64,000 bases of DNA from Congregibacter litoralis KT71. Its GTDB lineage: Bacteria; Pseudomonadota; Gammaproteobacteria; Pseudomonadales; Halieaceae. This document shows positions 17,474 through 26,512 of the stretch, one piece after another. The notes below the pieces were generated by a model. The model was not told where the DNA came from. It did not search any database and worked only from the letters and a program-made list of their open reading frames with translations. How positions within the stretch are numbered: position 1 is the first letter of the stretch; each line of letters opens with the position of its first letter. The position numbers and the translations under genes are program-made. Where the stretch lies: NCBI RefSeq assembly GCF_000153125.2, contig NZ_CM002299.1, positions 1,422,975-1,486,974 of the forward strand, read 5' to 3'.

Positions 17474-20077
17474 ATGAAAACCGGAGAAATCCGCGAGGCG
17501 TTTCTCGCCCACTTTGAATCCCATGGACACCAGCGTGTACCCAGTAGCTCCCTGGTGCCTGCTGACGATCCGACGCTGCTGTTCACCAATGCGGGTATGA
17601 ATCAGTTCAAGGATGTGTTCCTTGGCGCTGAGACCCGGTCCTACAGTCGAGCGGTGAGTGCCCAGCGTTGCGTTCGTGCCGGAGGAAAGCATAACGACCT
17701 GGAAAACGTCGGTTACACGGCGCGGCACCATACCTTTTTTGAGATGCTGGGTAATTTCAGTTTTGGCGATTACTTCAAGCGCGAAGCCATTCGTTTTGCC
17801 TGGGATTTTCTTACCGTTGAGCTGGGCTTACCCAGGGAAAAGCTGTGGGTCACGGTGCATATCACCGATGACGAAGCAGAGAAAATCTGGATAGAAGACA
17901 TCGGATTTCCCGCGGAGCGTATTTCCCGCCTTGATGAGGATAATTTCTGGCAGATGGGTGATACGGGACCCTGCGGGCCGAGTTCCGAGGTGTTTTATGA
18001 CCATGGCGAGGATGTGCCCGGCGGTCCTCCCGGGAGCCCCGACGACGATCTCGATCGTTACATTGAGATCTGGAATCTCGTCTTCATGCAGTACAACCGC
18101 AGTGCCGATGGCGAGATGGCGCCCCTGCCCAAGCCCTCCGTGGATACGGGCATGGGGTTGGAGCGTATCGCAGCGATTCTCCAGGGCGTGCACAGCAACT
18201 ACGACATCGATCTTTTTCAGGCGCTTATTCAATCCGCCGCTGAGATGGTGGGCACGGATGACCTCAAAGCCTCTTCCCTGAGGGTGATTGCAGACCACAT
18301 CCGTTCCAGTGCCTTTCTCATTATTGATGGTGTGCTCCCCGGTAATGAGGGTCGCTCCTACGTGCTCCGCCGCATTATGCGTCGGGCGATCCGCCACGGT
18401 AATAAGCTGGGCGCCGACGCTCTGTTTTTTCACAAGCTCGTGCCATCCCTGGTGGCGGAAATGGGTGACTTCTATCCTGAGCTCCGTGAGCAGCAGACGC
18501 GCATCGAGGATGTCATCCGTGGTGAGGAGGAGCAGTTTGCCCGAACCCTTGAGCAGGGCATGGTCATTCTGAATGAGGCCCTCGCTGAGATGAGCGGTAC
18601 CGTGATCCCCGGCGATGTGGTGTTCAAGCTCTACGACACCTTTGGCTTCCCCGTAGATCTCACCAATGATATCGCCCGGGAGCGTGATTTCAGTCTGGAC
18701 ATGGAGGGCTACGAGGCCGCCATGCAGGCACAGCGCGAGCGCTCCAAGGAGGGGGGTGCTTTTGCCGTCGACTACAACAGGACTCTGACCCTGGACGGAG
18801 AAACCCTGTTTACGGGCTATGACGAGAGCACGGGAAGCGGCACCGTTGTCGCGCTGTTGCGCGATGGGGAAGAGGTCAATGCCCTCACAGCCGGTGATAA
18901 CGGCATCGTCATTCTGGATCGCACGCCCTTTTACGGCGAGTCCGGCGGACAGGCCGGGGACAGTGGATATCTCCGCAGCAATGGGTTGCGTCTTGAAATC
19001 AGCGATACCACGAAGGCCCGGGGGCATCATCTGCATCACGGTAAGGTGCTCGAGGGCTCCATCGCCCTGGGTGATACCGTGGAGTGTGAAATCGACAACG
19101 CGATTCGCCAGAAGACGCGCTTGAATCACTCGGCGACGCATTTACTCCACGCCGCTTTGCGCTACGAGCTGGGCGATCATGTGGCCCAGAAGGGGTCCCT
19201 GGTGGACGGGCAGCGCCTGCGTTTCGATTTCTCCAACCCTGAGGCGATGACCCCGGAACAACTGCGAGCCGTGGAAGACAGTGTCAATGCCCAGATTCGC
19301 GCCAACGTCGAAGTCACTACCCAGATTATGTCCATGGATGAGGCCCGCGAGGCCGGTGCTATGGCACTGTTTGGTGAAAAATACGGTGACGAGGTCCGGG
19401 TGCTGACCATGGGAGAGAACGGCTTTTCCGTGGAGCTCTGTGGAGGGACTCACGTGGAGCGCACCGGTGACATCGGCATGTTCCGGATTCTGTCCGAGGG
19501 CGGTCTTGCCTCGGGTGTCCGGCGTATCGAAGCCGTGACGGGAGAGCATGCCCTTCGCGAAATGCGTACCGTGGACCATGCCCTTGGGGAGGTGTGTGAG
19601 CTGCTTCGCGCGACGACGGACAATGTCAGGGACAAGGTGGCAGCGCTTCGGAGTCAAAATCGCGATCTGGAAAAAGAGCTCGCACGCCTGAAGCAGAAAC
19701 TTGCCTCCTCCGCGGGCAGCGATATCACCGCCTCTGCGATCGATGTGGACGGTGTGAAAGTCCTTGCCGCCGCCGTAGATGGCGCAGATCCCGGCGCTTT
19801 GCGCGGCATTATGGATCAGTGCAAGAACAAGCTGGGCAGCGGCGTGATCTTGCTGGCTGCCGTGAATGACGACAAGGTCGCCCTCGTGGCGGGGGTTACA
19901 AAAGACCTCACGGAGCGTGTACGCGCCGGCGATCTCATGCGGGAGTTCGCGGGTCGTCTGGGAGGAAAGGGTGGTGGTCGGCCCGATATGGCCCAGGGCG
20001 GCGGTACTGAGCCTGCCTTATTGCCCGCCGCTTTGGAAGCCGTACCCGCATGGGTCGCTGAGAACCTGAAGGCTTGA
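17474..20077 (+). CDS. alaS: Alanyl-tRNA synthetase
   Basis: The 867-residue length is standard. The class II core begins '[17 protein letters not shown]' and holds motif 2 around '[21 protein letters not shown]'. The editing domain has HxxxH in '[11 protein letters not shown]' and the distal '[13 protein letters not shown]' zinc ligands. The C-terminal C-Ala region ends '[15 protein letters not shown]'. It charges tRNA-Ala and clears misloaded Ser and Gly. The lysC start follows the stop by 1 base, so the two genes are translationally close and probably co-transcribed. The order alaS-lysC-csrA-tRNA-Ser matches that of many pseudomonad-like gammaproteobacteria. Confidence 0.98.
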   Translation: MKTGEIREAFLAHFESHGHQRVPSSSLVPADDPTLLFTNAGMNQFKDVFLGAETRSYSRAVSAQRCVRAGGKHNDLENVGYTARHHTFFEMLGNFSFGDYFKREAIRFAWDFLTVELGLPREKLWVTVHITDDEAEKIWIEDIGFPAERISRLDEDNFWQMGDTGPCGPSSEVFYDHGEDVPGGPPGSPDDDLDRYIEIWNLVFMQYNRSADGEMAPLPKPSVDTGMGLERIAAILQGVHSNYDIDLFQALIQSAAEMVGTDDLKASSLRVIADHIRSSAFLIIDGVLPGNEGRSYVLRRIMRRAIRHGNKLGADALFFHKLVPSLVAEMGDFYPELREQQTRIEDVIRGEEEQFARTLEQGMVILNEALAEMSGTVIPGDVVFKLYDTFGFPVDLTNDIARERDFSLDMEGYEAAMQAQRERSKEGGAFAVDYNRTLTLDGETLFTGYDESTGSGTVVALLRDGEEVNALTAGDNGIVILDRTPFYGESGGQAGDSGYLRSNGLRLEISDTTKARGHHLHHGKVLEGSIALGDTVECEIDNAIRQKTRLNHSATHLLHAALRYELGDHVAQKGSLVDGQRLRFDFSNPEAMTPEQLRAVEDSVNAQIRANVEVTTQIMSMDEAREAGAMALFGEKYGDEVRVLTMGENGFSVELCGGTHVERTGDIGMFRILSEGGLASGVRRIEAVTGEHALREMRTVDHALGEVCELLRATTDNVRDKVAALRSQNRDLEKELARLKQKLASSAGSDITASAIDVDGVKVLAAAVDGADPGALRGIMDQCKNKLGSGVILLAAVNDDKVALVAGVTKDLTERVRAGDLMREFAGRLGGKGGGRPDMAQGGGTEPALLPAALEAVPAWVAENLKA

Positions 20078-20078
20078 G

Positions 20079-21323
20079 ATGGCGCTGATCGTTCAAAAAT
20101 TTGGCGGCACTTCTGTAGGCAGTGTGGAGCGCATCGAGCAGGTAGCGGACAAAGTCGCCGGCTTCCGGGATCGGGGCCATGACATCGTTGTGGTGGTCTC
20201 AGCGATGAGTGGCGAGACCAATCGACTCATAGATCTGGCGCAGCAGATTCAGGATCAGCCCGTGCCCCGGGAGATGGATGTTCTGGTCTCCACGGGAGAG
20301 CAGGTGACTACGGCCCTCCTGGCCATGGCGCTGCAAAAGCGCGGTAAGGCGGCAAAAAGCTATAACGGATCTCAGGTGCGTATCCTTACGGATGATGCCC
20401 ACACCAAGGCGCGGATCCGCGAGATTGACGATGCCCGACTCCATGCCGATCTCGATGCCGGTAACGTCGTTGTGGTCGCAGGATTTCAGGGTGTGGATGA
20501 GCACGGCAACATTACGACCCTGGGTCGCGGTGGCTCCGACACGACGGCCGTGGCGCTGGCGGCAGCGCTAAAAGCCGATGAATGCCAGATCTACACCGAC
20601 GTCGACGGGGTGTACACCACGGATCCACGAGTCGTTGACGGCGCCAAACGTCTCGACAAAATCACCTTCGAAGAAATGCTGGAAATGGCCAGCATGGGGT
20701 CCAAGGTGTTGCAGATTCGAGCAGTGGAATTCGCAGGCAAGTACAACGTGCCTCTGCGGGTGCTCCACAGTTTTCAGGACGGGCCGGGCACCCTCATCAG
20801 CCTTGAGGAAGAGGAAGATCCTATGGAAACCCCGACAATCGCCGGTATTGCCTTTAATCGCGATGAGGCCAAGCTCACCATCCTTGGCGTACCGGATATG
20901 CCCGGGGTCGCCTTTAAGATTCTGGGCCCCATCGGTCAGGCCAACATCGAGGTCGACGTCATTGTGCAGAACGTGGCCGAGGACAACAGCACCGACTTTA
21001 CCTTCACGGTGTCGCGCAGTGAGTTGGCACGGGGTGAGGCAATCCTCAAGCAGATTGCCACGGAGCTGGGTGCCCGGGAGGTCCGCTCGGACAGTCGCAT
21101 CGCCAAGATTTCTGTCGTGGGTGTGGGCATGCGCTCCCACGCCGGTGTGGCGAGTCAGATGTTTGAGGCCCTGGCCGACGTGGGGATTAACATTCAGATG
21201 ATTACCACCTCGGAGATTAAAATCTCGGTAATCATCGAAGAGAAGTTTCTGGAACTGGCTGTGCGCGCCCTCCATTCATCCTTTGGACTGGATGCGGAAC
21301 CTCAGGAAGAGTCTGCTGCCTAA
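20079..21323 (+). CDS. lysC: Aspartate kinase
   Basis: A 414-residue monofunctional aspartokinase. The N-terminal kinase motif is 'VQKFGGTSVGSVERI', and the substrate site region is 'TTLGRGGSDTTAVALAAAL'. 'YTDVDGVYTTDPR' follows at about residues 172-184. Two ACT domains occupy the last 150 residues ('GVPDMPGVAFKIL', 'GVGMRSHAGVASQMF') and usually bind lysine and/or threonine for feedback inhibition. It makes aspartyl phosphate for Lys, Met, Thr and diaminopimelate synthesis. It sits 1 base after alaS and 47 bases before csrA. Confidence 0.97.
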   Translation: MALIVQKFGGTSVGSVERIEQVADKVAGFRDRGHDIVVVVSAMSGETNRLIDLAQQIQDQPVPREMDVLVSTGEQVTTALLAMALQKRGKAAKSYNGSQVRILTDDAHTKARIREIDDARLHADLDAGNVVVVAGFQGVDEHGNITTLGRGGSDTTAVALAAALKADECQIYTDVDGVYTTDPRVVDGAKRLDKITFEEMLEMASMGSKVLQIRAVEFAGKYNVPLRVLHSFQDGPGTLISLEEEEDPMETPTIAGIAFNRDEAKLTILGVPDMPGVAFKILGPIGQANIEVDVIVQNVAEDNSTDFTFTVSRSELARGEAILKQIATELGAREVRSDSRIAKISVVGVGMRSHAGVASQMFEALADVGINIQMITTSEIKISVIIEEKFLELAVRALHSSFGLDAEPQEESAA

Positions 21324-21370
21324 TCTGTGGGAGCGCAGCGTAAGGCCGGCGCCAACATAGGACCGAACAC

Positions 21371-21562
21371 ATGCTAATCCTGACACGGAAAGAGGGCGAA
21401 TCGCTGAGACTGGGTGATGACATCACGGTCACCGTGGTCAGCGTAAAGGGCGGTAACGTGCGTCTGGGTATCAACGCGCCCCGCGATCTGGCGGTGCATC
21501 GCGAGGAGATCTACGAAAAAATCGCCGAAGGTGATGGTAACTCCGTCAGCGATGATGGCTAG
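21371..21562 (+). CDS. csrA: Carbon storage regulator CsrA (RsmA)
   Basis: A 63-residue CsrA, starting '[20 protein letters not shown]' with the conserved RNA-contact residues L4 and R44-type arginine in '[17 protein letters not shown]'. It binds GGA motifs in mRNA leaders and controls translation of many genes. A GGA lies 10 bases before its own start (within 'ATAGGACCG'), which would permit autoregulation. It lies in the common alaS-lysC-csrA order. The last residues '[10 protein letters not shown]' form the usual short, variable tail. Confidence 0.97.
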   Translation: MLILTRKEGESLRLGDDITVTVVSVKGGNVRLGINAPRDLAVHREEIYEKIAEGDGNSVSDDG

Positions 21563-21585
21563 CCTGTCATGGGCCGGTATCTCCC

Positions 21586-22278
21586 ATGAGCGATGAATAC
21601 GAAGCGGTACCTTTGCCCCATGTCCAGACGCTGTCAGATGAGGAGTCGCGGGAGCATGCCCTCGCGTATCTGGAGCACGTCCGCAAGCGACATTCCGTAC
21701 GTGACTTTGCCACTACACAGGTTCCCGCAGACACCATAGAGGCCTGCGTTCGCGCGGCGGGCACGGCCCCGAGCGGTGCTAACCATCAACCCTGGCACTT
21801 TGCCTGTATCAGTGATCCCGAGGTCAAGCGTGCGATTCGTGAGGCGGCGGAAGTCGAGGAGGCGGAGTTCTACGGCGGTCGCGGCGGCGATGAGTGGCTT
21901 AAGAACCTCAGCAAACTGGGCACGGACCAGTTCAAACCTTTTTTGGAATCGGCCCCCTGGCTTATTGCTGTTTTTGTGGAACGTCAGGGCAAGGACGAGG
22001 CGGGGAAGAAACGTAAAAACTACTACATGTCCGAGTCTGTCGGTATCGCCACGGGGTTTTTGTTGAACGCCCTGCATAGCGCGGGTTTAGCCACCCTGAC
22101 CCATACGCCCAACCCCATGAAGTTTCTCAGCCGGATTCTGGAGCGACCCGCAACCGAGCGTCCCTACATGTTGATTGTGGTGGGTCACCCCGCGGAGGAT
22201 GCCACGGTCCCGGCGGCGGCGCTCCAAAGGAAGTCCCTGGAGGAGATCGCCAGTTTCTTTGTTGCCGAGAAGGATTGA
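21586..22278 (+). CDS. Nitroreductase-fold flavoprotein, iodotyrosine-deiodinase-like
   Basis: This 230-residue FMN protein has the nitroreductase pattern 'RKRHSVRDFATTQVP', 'APSGANHQPWHFACI' and 'YMSESVGIATGFLLNALHSAGLATLTHTPN'. These, together with 'ILERPATERPYMLIVVGHPAEDATVP' and the end 'RKSLEEI', match the iodotyrosine deiodinase branch rather than NfsA/NfsB. The helical lid segment 'EEAEFYGGRGGDEWLKN' covers the place where deiodinases hold the substrate zwitterion. In bacteria the branch may reductively dehalogenate halotyrosines or related phenols; that role is inferred. It lies 23 bases after csrA and 35 bases before the tRNA-Ser promoter. Confidence 0.85.
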   Translation: MSDEYEAVPLPHVQTLSDEESREHALAYLEHVRKRHSVRDFATTQVPADTIEACVRAAGTAPSGANHQPWHFACISDPEVKRAIREAAEVEEAEFYGGRGGDEWLKNLSKLGTDQFKPFLESAPWLIAVFVERQGKDEAGKKRKNYYMSESVGIATGFLLNALHSAGLATLTHTPNPMKFLSRILERPATERPYMLIVVGHPAEDATVPAAALQRKSLEEIASFFVAEKD

Positions 22279-22312
22279 AGAGAAGGAAAAGTCTGAATCA
22301 GGTAAAACGGGT

Positions 22313-22340
22313 TTGACCCACTAGAGGACGGTGGTATCAT
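22313..22340 (+). promoter_or_regulatory. Sigma-70-type promoter of the tRNA-Ser gene
   Basis: TTGACC at 22313-22318 and TATCAT at 22335-22340 are separated by 16 bases. Transcription would begin near 22347, a few bases before the mature tRNA 5' end at 22353. The position and quality of both boxes fit a stable-RNA promoter. Confidence 0.7.
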
Positions 22341-22352
22341 CCCGCGCCTTAC

Positions 22353-22443
22353 GGAGAAGTGGCCGAGTGGCTGAAGGCGCGCCCCTGCTAAGGGCGTATA
22401 CGTTAATAGCGTATCGAGGGTTCGAATCCCTCCTTCTCCGCCA
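22353..22443 (+). tRNA. tRNA-Ser (anticodon GCT)
   Basis: The acceptor arm GGAGAAG pairs with CTTCTCC, followed by G73 and an encoded CCA. The anticodon loop is CTGCTAA, giving GCT, which reads AGC and AGU. A long variable arm (TATACG...CGTAT) is present, as expected for class II serine tRNAs, and the T arm is GAGGGTTCGAATCCCTC. Downstream, ordinary core genes stop and mobile and accessory genes begin, so its 3' end may be an integration site. A second copy of the 3' end was not seen in this window. Confidence 0.97.
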
Positions 22444-22510
22444 TATAGTCTGGTGCCAACTTCACTTGACCTACAAGTAGCGGCTAAAGCCGCTGGCTCT
22501 ACCCACTTAA

Positions 22511-23783
22511 CGGGGGATACACCGGTTTTCATTAAACTCGGTTGATAATGCCATCCCATCCACAGTGGGTTAAGACCCGCAGTCGATAGTTTTCAAAGTT
22601 TCTGAATCCATAGGCTCGCCTGGACATCATTTCCATCTTGTTATGGAAGCCCTCGGTGATGCCGTTCGTCTTGGTAAACCGCCACATGCTAACGATGGGT
22701 TCCAGCCAAGACTTCAGTGTTCTGGCCAATCGATGAAGGGGGCTCGCCGCCAAGTCTTCAATCAACGAGAGCAGTTGCGGCAGCAGCTGCTTGGCTTTTT
22801 TACGATTCAGAGATCTGAGTAGCAGCAGTCGATTGAGCTGCTGCTTGGCCGCATACAGCGCCTTGAGCACGGGATAGTCATCCAGATATCGGCCAAGGTT
22901 CTCTCTTTGCTCATCCGTAAGACGCCATTGGTGGCGTCGCATCAGGCTGACCAGCCCGCGATGCTTGCGCCCCTCGGGATCGTAGCCCTGCCAGGCTTTG
23001 AGCAGATGCTGATTAACCAGTCGAATGACGTGGAATCGATCGGCAACAATCGTGGCGTTAGGAAAGTACCGGCGCACAATGCTGCGGTAGGTTTCCGACA
23101 AGTCCATGACGACAACCTGGACGTTCTCTTTACCCGGTAATGCCCTTAAATAACGTCTCAAACTCAGTTCTGAGCGTCCCAGCACCACATCGAAGACCTT
23201 GTGGTTCTTTAGATCCACCATCGTGGTGGCGTAGCCGCGCTTGCGGCTAAAGAAGTGCTCGTCGATACCCAGCACACGGGGGCAGGGCCGATTAGACATC
23301 TCAGATAGTCGCAGTCGGCACTGACCTTGATACCAGCGCTCGACGGTTGCCGGGCTCATGTCGTGTGTTCTCGCGAGCTTACGCTGCGTCACGCCGCCGT
23401 CATGGGCCTCGAATACTTCAAGACGGAAGGCGTCCGACGATCGATAGCGGGGCCTGACGCCCTGGAACCGGTGACGAAAGTAGCGACCACATTGTGGGCA
23501 GTGATACTTAGGCGTCTTCAGGTGCAGCGTCATCACCTGGTTGCCCTGGCGTGTGTGTTTTAACGTGCGCTCGTGGGTCGCTTTAATCCTGACTTTGGGA
23601 TGCTGGCAGTGGATGCACGATGGGCGGCGCTTTGGCCTGGCATAGACCTCGATCGAATCGTTGCGATCAACACGTTCGACCTCCAGCTCGGGAAGGCCTA
23701 ATATATTTCCTGCGTGGGACATCGGTGTTCTCTCCATTAAACGAACTTCGCAAATTCAGTTTAATGATCCCCGGTGTCCCCCG
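22511..23783. mobile_element. ISL3-family insertion sequence
   Basis: The element is bounded by imperfect inverted repeats of about 30 bp. The left one begins CGGGGGATACACCGG at 22511 and the right one, read inward, CGGGGGACACCGG from 23783, each followed by CATTAAACT. TTAA flanks both ends. It carries a single full-length transposase. No clear 8-bp target duplication, the usual ISL3 product, is visible, so the copy may be old or rearranged. It sits 67 bases after the tRNA-Ser. Confidence 0.85.
22532..23722 (-). CDS. ISL3-family transposase
   Basis: A full-length transposase of about 396 residues. An N-terminal zinc-finger region ('PSCIHCQHPKVR' and 'YHCPQCGRYFRHRF') precedes a helix-turn-helix and the DDE domain: Asp in 'VLGIDEHFF', Asp in 'VVVMDLSETY' and Glu in 'GITEGFHNKMEMM'. 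The start at 23722 has GGAGAG 7 bases upstream; an in-frame ATG at 23737 is the alternative. No frameshift or stop is present, so the element could still be active. Confidence 0.92.
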   Translation of the reverse strand: MSHAGNILGLPELEVERVDRNDSIEVYARPKRRPSCIHCQHPKVRIKATHERTLKHTRQGNQVMTLHLKTPKYHCPQCGRYFRHRFQGVRPRYRSSDAFRLEVFEAHDGGVTQRKLARTHDMSPATVERWYQGQCRLRLSEMSNRPCPRVLGIDEHFFSRKRGYATTMVDLKNHKVFDVVLGRSELSLRRYLRALPGKENVQVVVMDLSETYRSIVRRYFPNATIVADRFHVIRLVNQHLLKAWQGYDPEGRKHRGLVSLMRRHQWRLTDEQRENLGRYLDDYPVLKALYAAKQQLNRLLLLRSLNRKKAKQLLPQLLSLIEDLAASPLHRLARTLKSWLEPIVSMWRFTKTNGITEGFHNKMEMMSRRAYGFRNFENYRLRVLTHCGWDGIINRV

Positions 23784-23949
23784 TTAATGATGAAGAGCCT
23801 CTCTGTGGCTCGTTAACGCAGTCACTGTTGGCGCGCTTGTTTGTTTTTGAAGCCTGCTTGAAACCCTGATGAGTTTTGCATAGATTTCTGTAGCTCACAG
23901 GTTCGCTTAGTTCTTTAGGCAGATCCTAATTGATTTTGAGAGAAGCCTG

Positions 23950-25158
23950 ATGGGCAATCTTTGCTATCGCCAAGCTAAAAACGAAGAAGATCGGTTGGGG
24001 CAGTTCTCCACGCCTCCGGCGATTGCGAATCTGTTAGCTGGATTAGTGGCAAATGGAATTAACGAGCCGGTAAGTTTGCTAGATTTGGGTGCCGGTGGAG
24101 GACCCTTAGCGAAGGCTTTGGACCGTTGTATTGACCTTGGCAGCTCGGCTCTGTTGGAGGTCGATTGTGCCTACACGGAGCAGTTGGCGTGCCTTCCTAT
24201 CCAAGGCGAGGTGAAGGTCGTGAGGTCAGATTTCCTTGGTGACGAGTGGCTCCCAACACAGTCCCCCAACGTTGTTCTCAGCAACCCTCCCTATGGATCT
24301 TTCAAAGCAAGTCAACGTTTACAGAAGCTGAGTCGAGATTTGGGGTTTCAGACACCCGTTAAAGGTGAGTGGATGAGAACCGATGCCGCCTTTCTTGTAA
24401 GGGCTTGGTCATTCATGGAGTTAGGCACGCGCATAGGCTTTATCGTATCGGAGGCGATGATTACTCACCCCTCCTTTGCGAAGTTTCGGTCGGTTCTGGT
24501 CAATAAATTGAGTAGTCTTGAGGTGATTAAGCTCGAACCTACCATTTTTGCGCGTGCTGAGGTTAGTGCATATATGATAGTTGGTACCCGAGCAGTATCG
24601 AGGCGTCGTAACGTCGTTCTGCAAAGAGCTGACTCAGCTGGCCAGGTTACAGAAGAACTGCATGTTTCCCATTCTGACGCTGTGCTTTCATTGGATTTAG
24701 ACTATCACGCGGCTCTAAAGAGATTGTCGCTTTCTGTCTCCGAGACGTCGTCTCGTCTTTATGACTTGAATGTGTCTATAAATAGAGGCAGCCGCTCGCG
24801 TAAGCAATTTCTTGATCTGGGTATAAGCGCTTTTCATACTACCGATTTTCCTGAGCATAGCGACGAGGTGGTTTTAGGGACCAATAACAGCTCTGGATAC
24901 CGAGATGCGAAGTCGGGCGACATACTTATCCCCCGTGTAGGGACACGGTGTCTCGATAAACAGGCTCGAGTCAGTGCAGGTGCAGGAGTATTTACTGATT
25001 GTGTTTACCGCATCTCTGCCGAGGCGTCGATACAAAAAGTAGTTTGGAAGACCCTTAGTAGCGCGTTTGGTAGCGAGTGGAGGATGGCTGTTGCGTCCGG
25101 TAGCTGCGCAAAACACTTACCACTTGCGACGCTTCGATCAATGCCTTTGCTGTTTTAG
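23950..25158 (+). CDS. N6-adenine DNA methyltransferase with C-terminal target-recognition-like region
   Basis: A 402-residue protein. The SAM-binding motif I is 'LLDLGAGGGPLAKAL' (about residue 40) and the catalytic motif IV is 'VVLSNPPYGSFKAS' (about residue 110), the NPPY form of N6-adenine or TaqI/type I M-like enzymes. The N-terminal 'EEDRLGQFSTPPAIANLL' is common to these. The C-terminal third ('SGDILIPRVGTR') resembles a target-recognition domain, so it may recognise its own site. GAGAGAAG precedes the ATG. Its end overlaps by 4 bases the end of the unknown gene of the PRTase-ATPase operon on the opposite strand. It could mark self DNA for that system, act alone, or belong to a lost restriction system. 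No restriction domain is visible. Confidence 0.85.
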   Translation: MGNLCYRQAKNEEDRLGQFSTPPAIANLLAGLVANGINEPVSLLDLGAGGGPLAKALDRCIDLGSSALLEVDCAYTEQLACLPIQGEVKVVRSDFLGDEWLPTQSPNVVLSNPPYGSFKASQRLQKLSRDLGFQTPVKGEWMRTDAAFLVRAWSFMELGTRIGFIVSEAMITHPSFAKFRSVLVNKLSSLEVIKLEPTIFARAEVSAYMIVGTRAVSRRRNVVLQRADSAGQVTEELHVSHSDAVLSLDLDYHAALKRLSLSVSETSSRLYDLNVSINRGSRSRKQFLDLGISAFHTTDFPEHSDEVVLGTNNSSGYRDAKSGDILIPRVGTRCLDKQARVSAGAGVFTDCVYRISAEASIQKVVWKTLSSAFGSEWRMAVASGSCAKHLPLATLRSMPLLF

Positions 25159-26105
25159 CTGCCGGATCTTTGCACCTGAATGTGATGCCATAGCGTTTCG
25201 CCGAATGAACGCTTGTTCATTCGGACTGGGTGGTCATAAAACAAAGAAACTGGCGCATGCGCTTTTTTTGTGTCAATCAGAAAGAGTGCAGTGGCAATAG
25301 TGTGAGGCTTCGTTCCGAGGGGCGATACAAACACTTGTTGTTGAGGTGTGGTGTTGAGAGGCTCAAAGATATCCCACAGCGTAAGAAATGCTTCGCGGAC
25401 TGAATCAGCCGCACAATAATGAATGCGTGATTGCGTAATTCCATGCGATTCGAAGAGGTTCAGGTGCGGCTTTATACTCTTGCTCTCCCACCCGGTTCGG
25501 AACGCGGGAATTCCAACAATCGGTAACAGTCTGTATTTTTCTGATAGCGCGTCCTCGCGATGCGCTAAGGCATTTTTGACCCGGTCAGCCTCAAAGCCAA
25601 GAAAAAAAATGTGTGTCGCGTCGGACTGAGAATCCAGCTGATGGTTAAATCCATTTATGCCACAAAAATTGCGATTTGTGGTGAGCTCGTAGCTGTCTTG
25701 AGCCGAGTCGCTTTGTGACAGTGGGGGCTTTTTGGTGTAACCCTCGGGCTCGGCGTAAAGGAAGTCTACTTGGGTGATCGACGCTGCCTCTAGTGCACGA
25801 AGTAGCATAAGTATCTCTCCCAACCCTAAGGTCGTGGCCTCGAGTACTATGCGGTTGCTTCCCACCAAATCTTTGGCAATTCTTATCGGCGATACCTCTT
25901 GATTGTCAATCAAAAGTCGCTGCTTTTCTGGTTCGAAACTCACTGTGCCAGTTTGTTTCGCTGCGTCTGAAACAAGCGCTATTGCAGATGCACCGCGTTT
26001 ATCGACTGCTTTACCTACGAAAGCGACATCAGGTCTGCCAAGATCGGGAGGTGAGTTTTCTGAACTCGCGGACAAGAACTCGAACCCGGGTCCGGCAGAC
26101 GGCAT
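25155..26105 (-). CDS. Third gene of the PRTase-ATPase operon, unknown family
   Basis: A 316-317-residue protein that I cannot place in a named family. It has alternating hydrophobic strands and helices suggesting two Rossmann-like halves ('NRIVLEATTLGLGEILMLLR', then 'THIFFLGFEADRVKNAL', 'YRLLPIVGIPAF' and 'VFVSPLGTKPHTIATALFLI'). No catalytic motif is certain. The start is ATG 26105 or GTG 26108. Removing the IS3 element and one target copy puts this start right after the original ATPase stop, so it was the last gene of the operon. The insertion cuts it from upstream transcription and changes the GGAGA that preceded its start. Its 3' end overlaps the methyltransferase gene by 4 bases. A sensor or effector role is inference. 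Confidence 0.7.
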   Translation of the reverse strand: MPSAGPGFEFLSASSENSPPDLGRPDVAFVGKAVDKRGASAIALVSDAAKQTGTVSFEPEKQRLLIDNQEVSPIRIAKDLVGSNRIVLEATTLGLGEILMLLRALEAASITQVDFLYAEPEGYTKKPPLSQSDSAQDSYELTTNRNFCGINGFNHQLDSQSDATHIFFLGFEADRVKNALAHREDALSEKYRLLPIVGIPAFRTGWESKSIKPHLNLFESHGITQSRIHYCAADSVREAFLTLWDIFEPLNTTPQQQVFVSPLGTKPHTIATALFLIDTKKAHAPVSLFYDHPVRMNKRSFGETLWHHIQVQRSGS

Positions 26106-26180
26106 CACTTAATCATCTGGGTTCTACCCCGATTTTACGGACACTTCAAAGAAGCCCGATAATGGGCAAAAGGAGTGTTT

Positions 26181-26468
26181 ATGTCCAAGAGAAGGAAGTA
26201 CAGCCCAGAGTTTAAGCGCGGTGCTGTGCAGCAAGTTCAACAGCCTGGCGTAAGCTGCGCACAGGTGGCTCGGGAGTTGGGCATCGGGCCCAACTTGCTG
26301 ACCCGCTGGAAGCGTGAGGCCGAATTGGAGGGTGCCAGGGCCTTCGGTGGCACGGGCAATGCGCGCGATGAAGAAGTTGCACAACTGAGGCGCGAGCTGG
26401 CCCGGGTGAAGAAGGAACGCGATTTTTTGCGCGAAGCGGCAACGTTCTTTGCAAAGGGATCGTCCTGA
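26181..26468 (+). CDS. IS3-family OrfA (helix-turn-helix protein)
   Basis: About 95 residues from ATG 26181, with AAGGAG 5 bases upstream. The N-terminal helix-turn-helix reads '[18 protein letters not shown]' and '[18 protein letters not shown]'. A leucine-zipper-type coiled coil follows ('[20 protein letters not shown]'). It binds the element ends. The frame runs 'FFAKGSS' to a stop; slipping back one base at AAAG near 26457 joins it to OrfB. Confidence 0.92.
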   Translation: MSKRRKYSPEFKRGAVQQVQQPGVSCAQVARELGIGPNLLTRWKREAELEGARAFGGTGNARDEEVAQLRRELARVKKERDFLREAATFFAKGSS

Positions 26469-26512
26469 GGTACCAGGCGATTCAGCGTTGTCGCAGTGAA
26501 TTCCCCCTCCGC

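Noticed and set aside
17828..19141. A 437-codon open frame opposite alaS
   Set aside because: alaS is complete and conserved here; the antisense translation has no domain and no ribosome site.
22424..22443. Second copy of the tRNA-Ser 3' end as the far attachment site of an island
   Set aside because: I searched the rest of the window by eye and found none; it may lie beyond base 64000.
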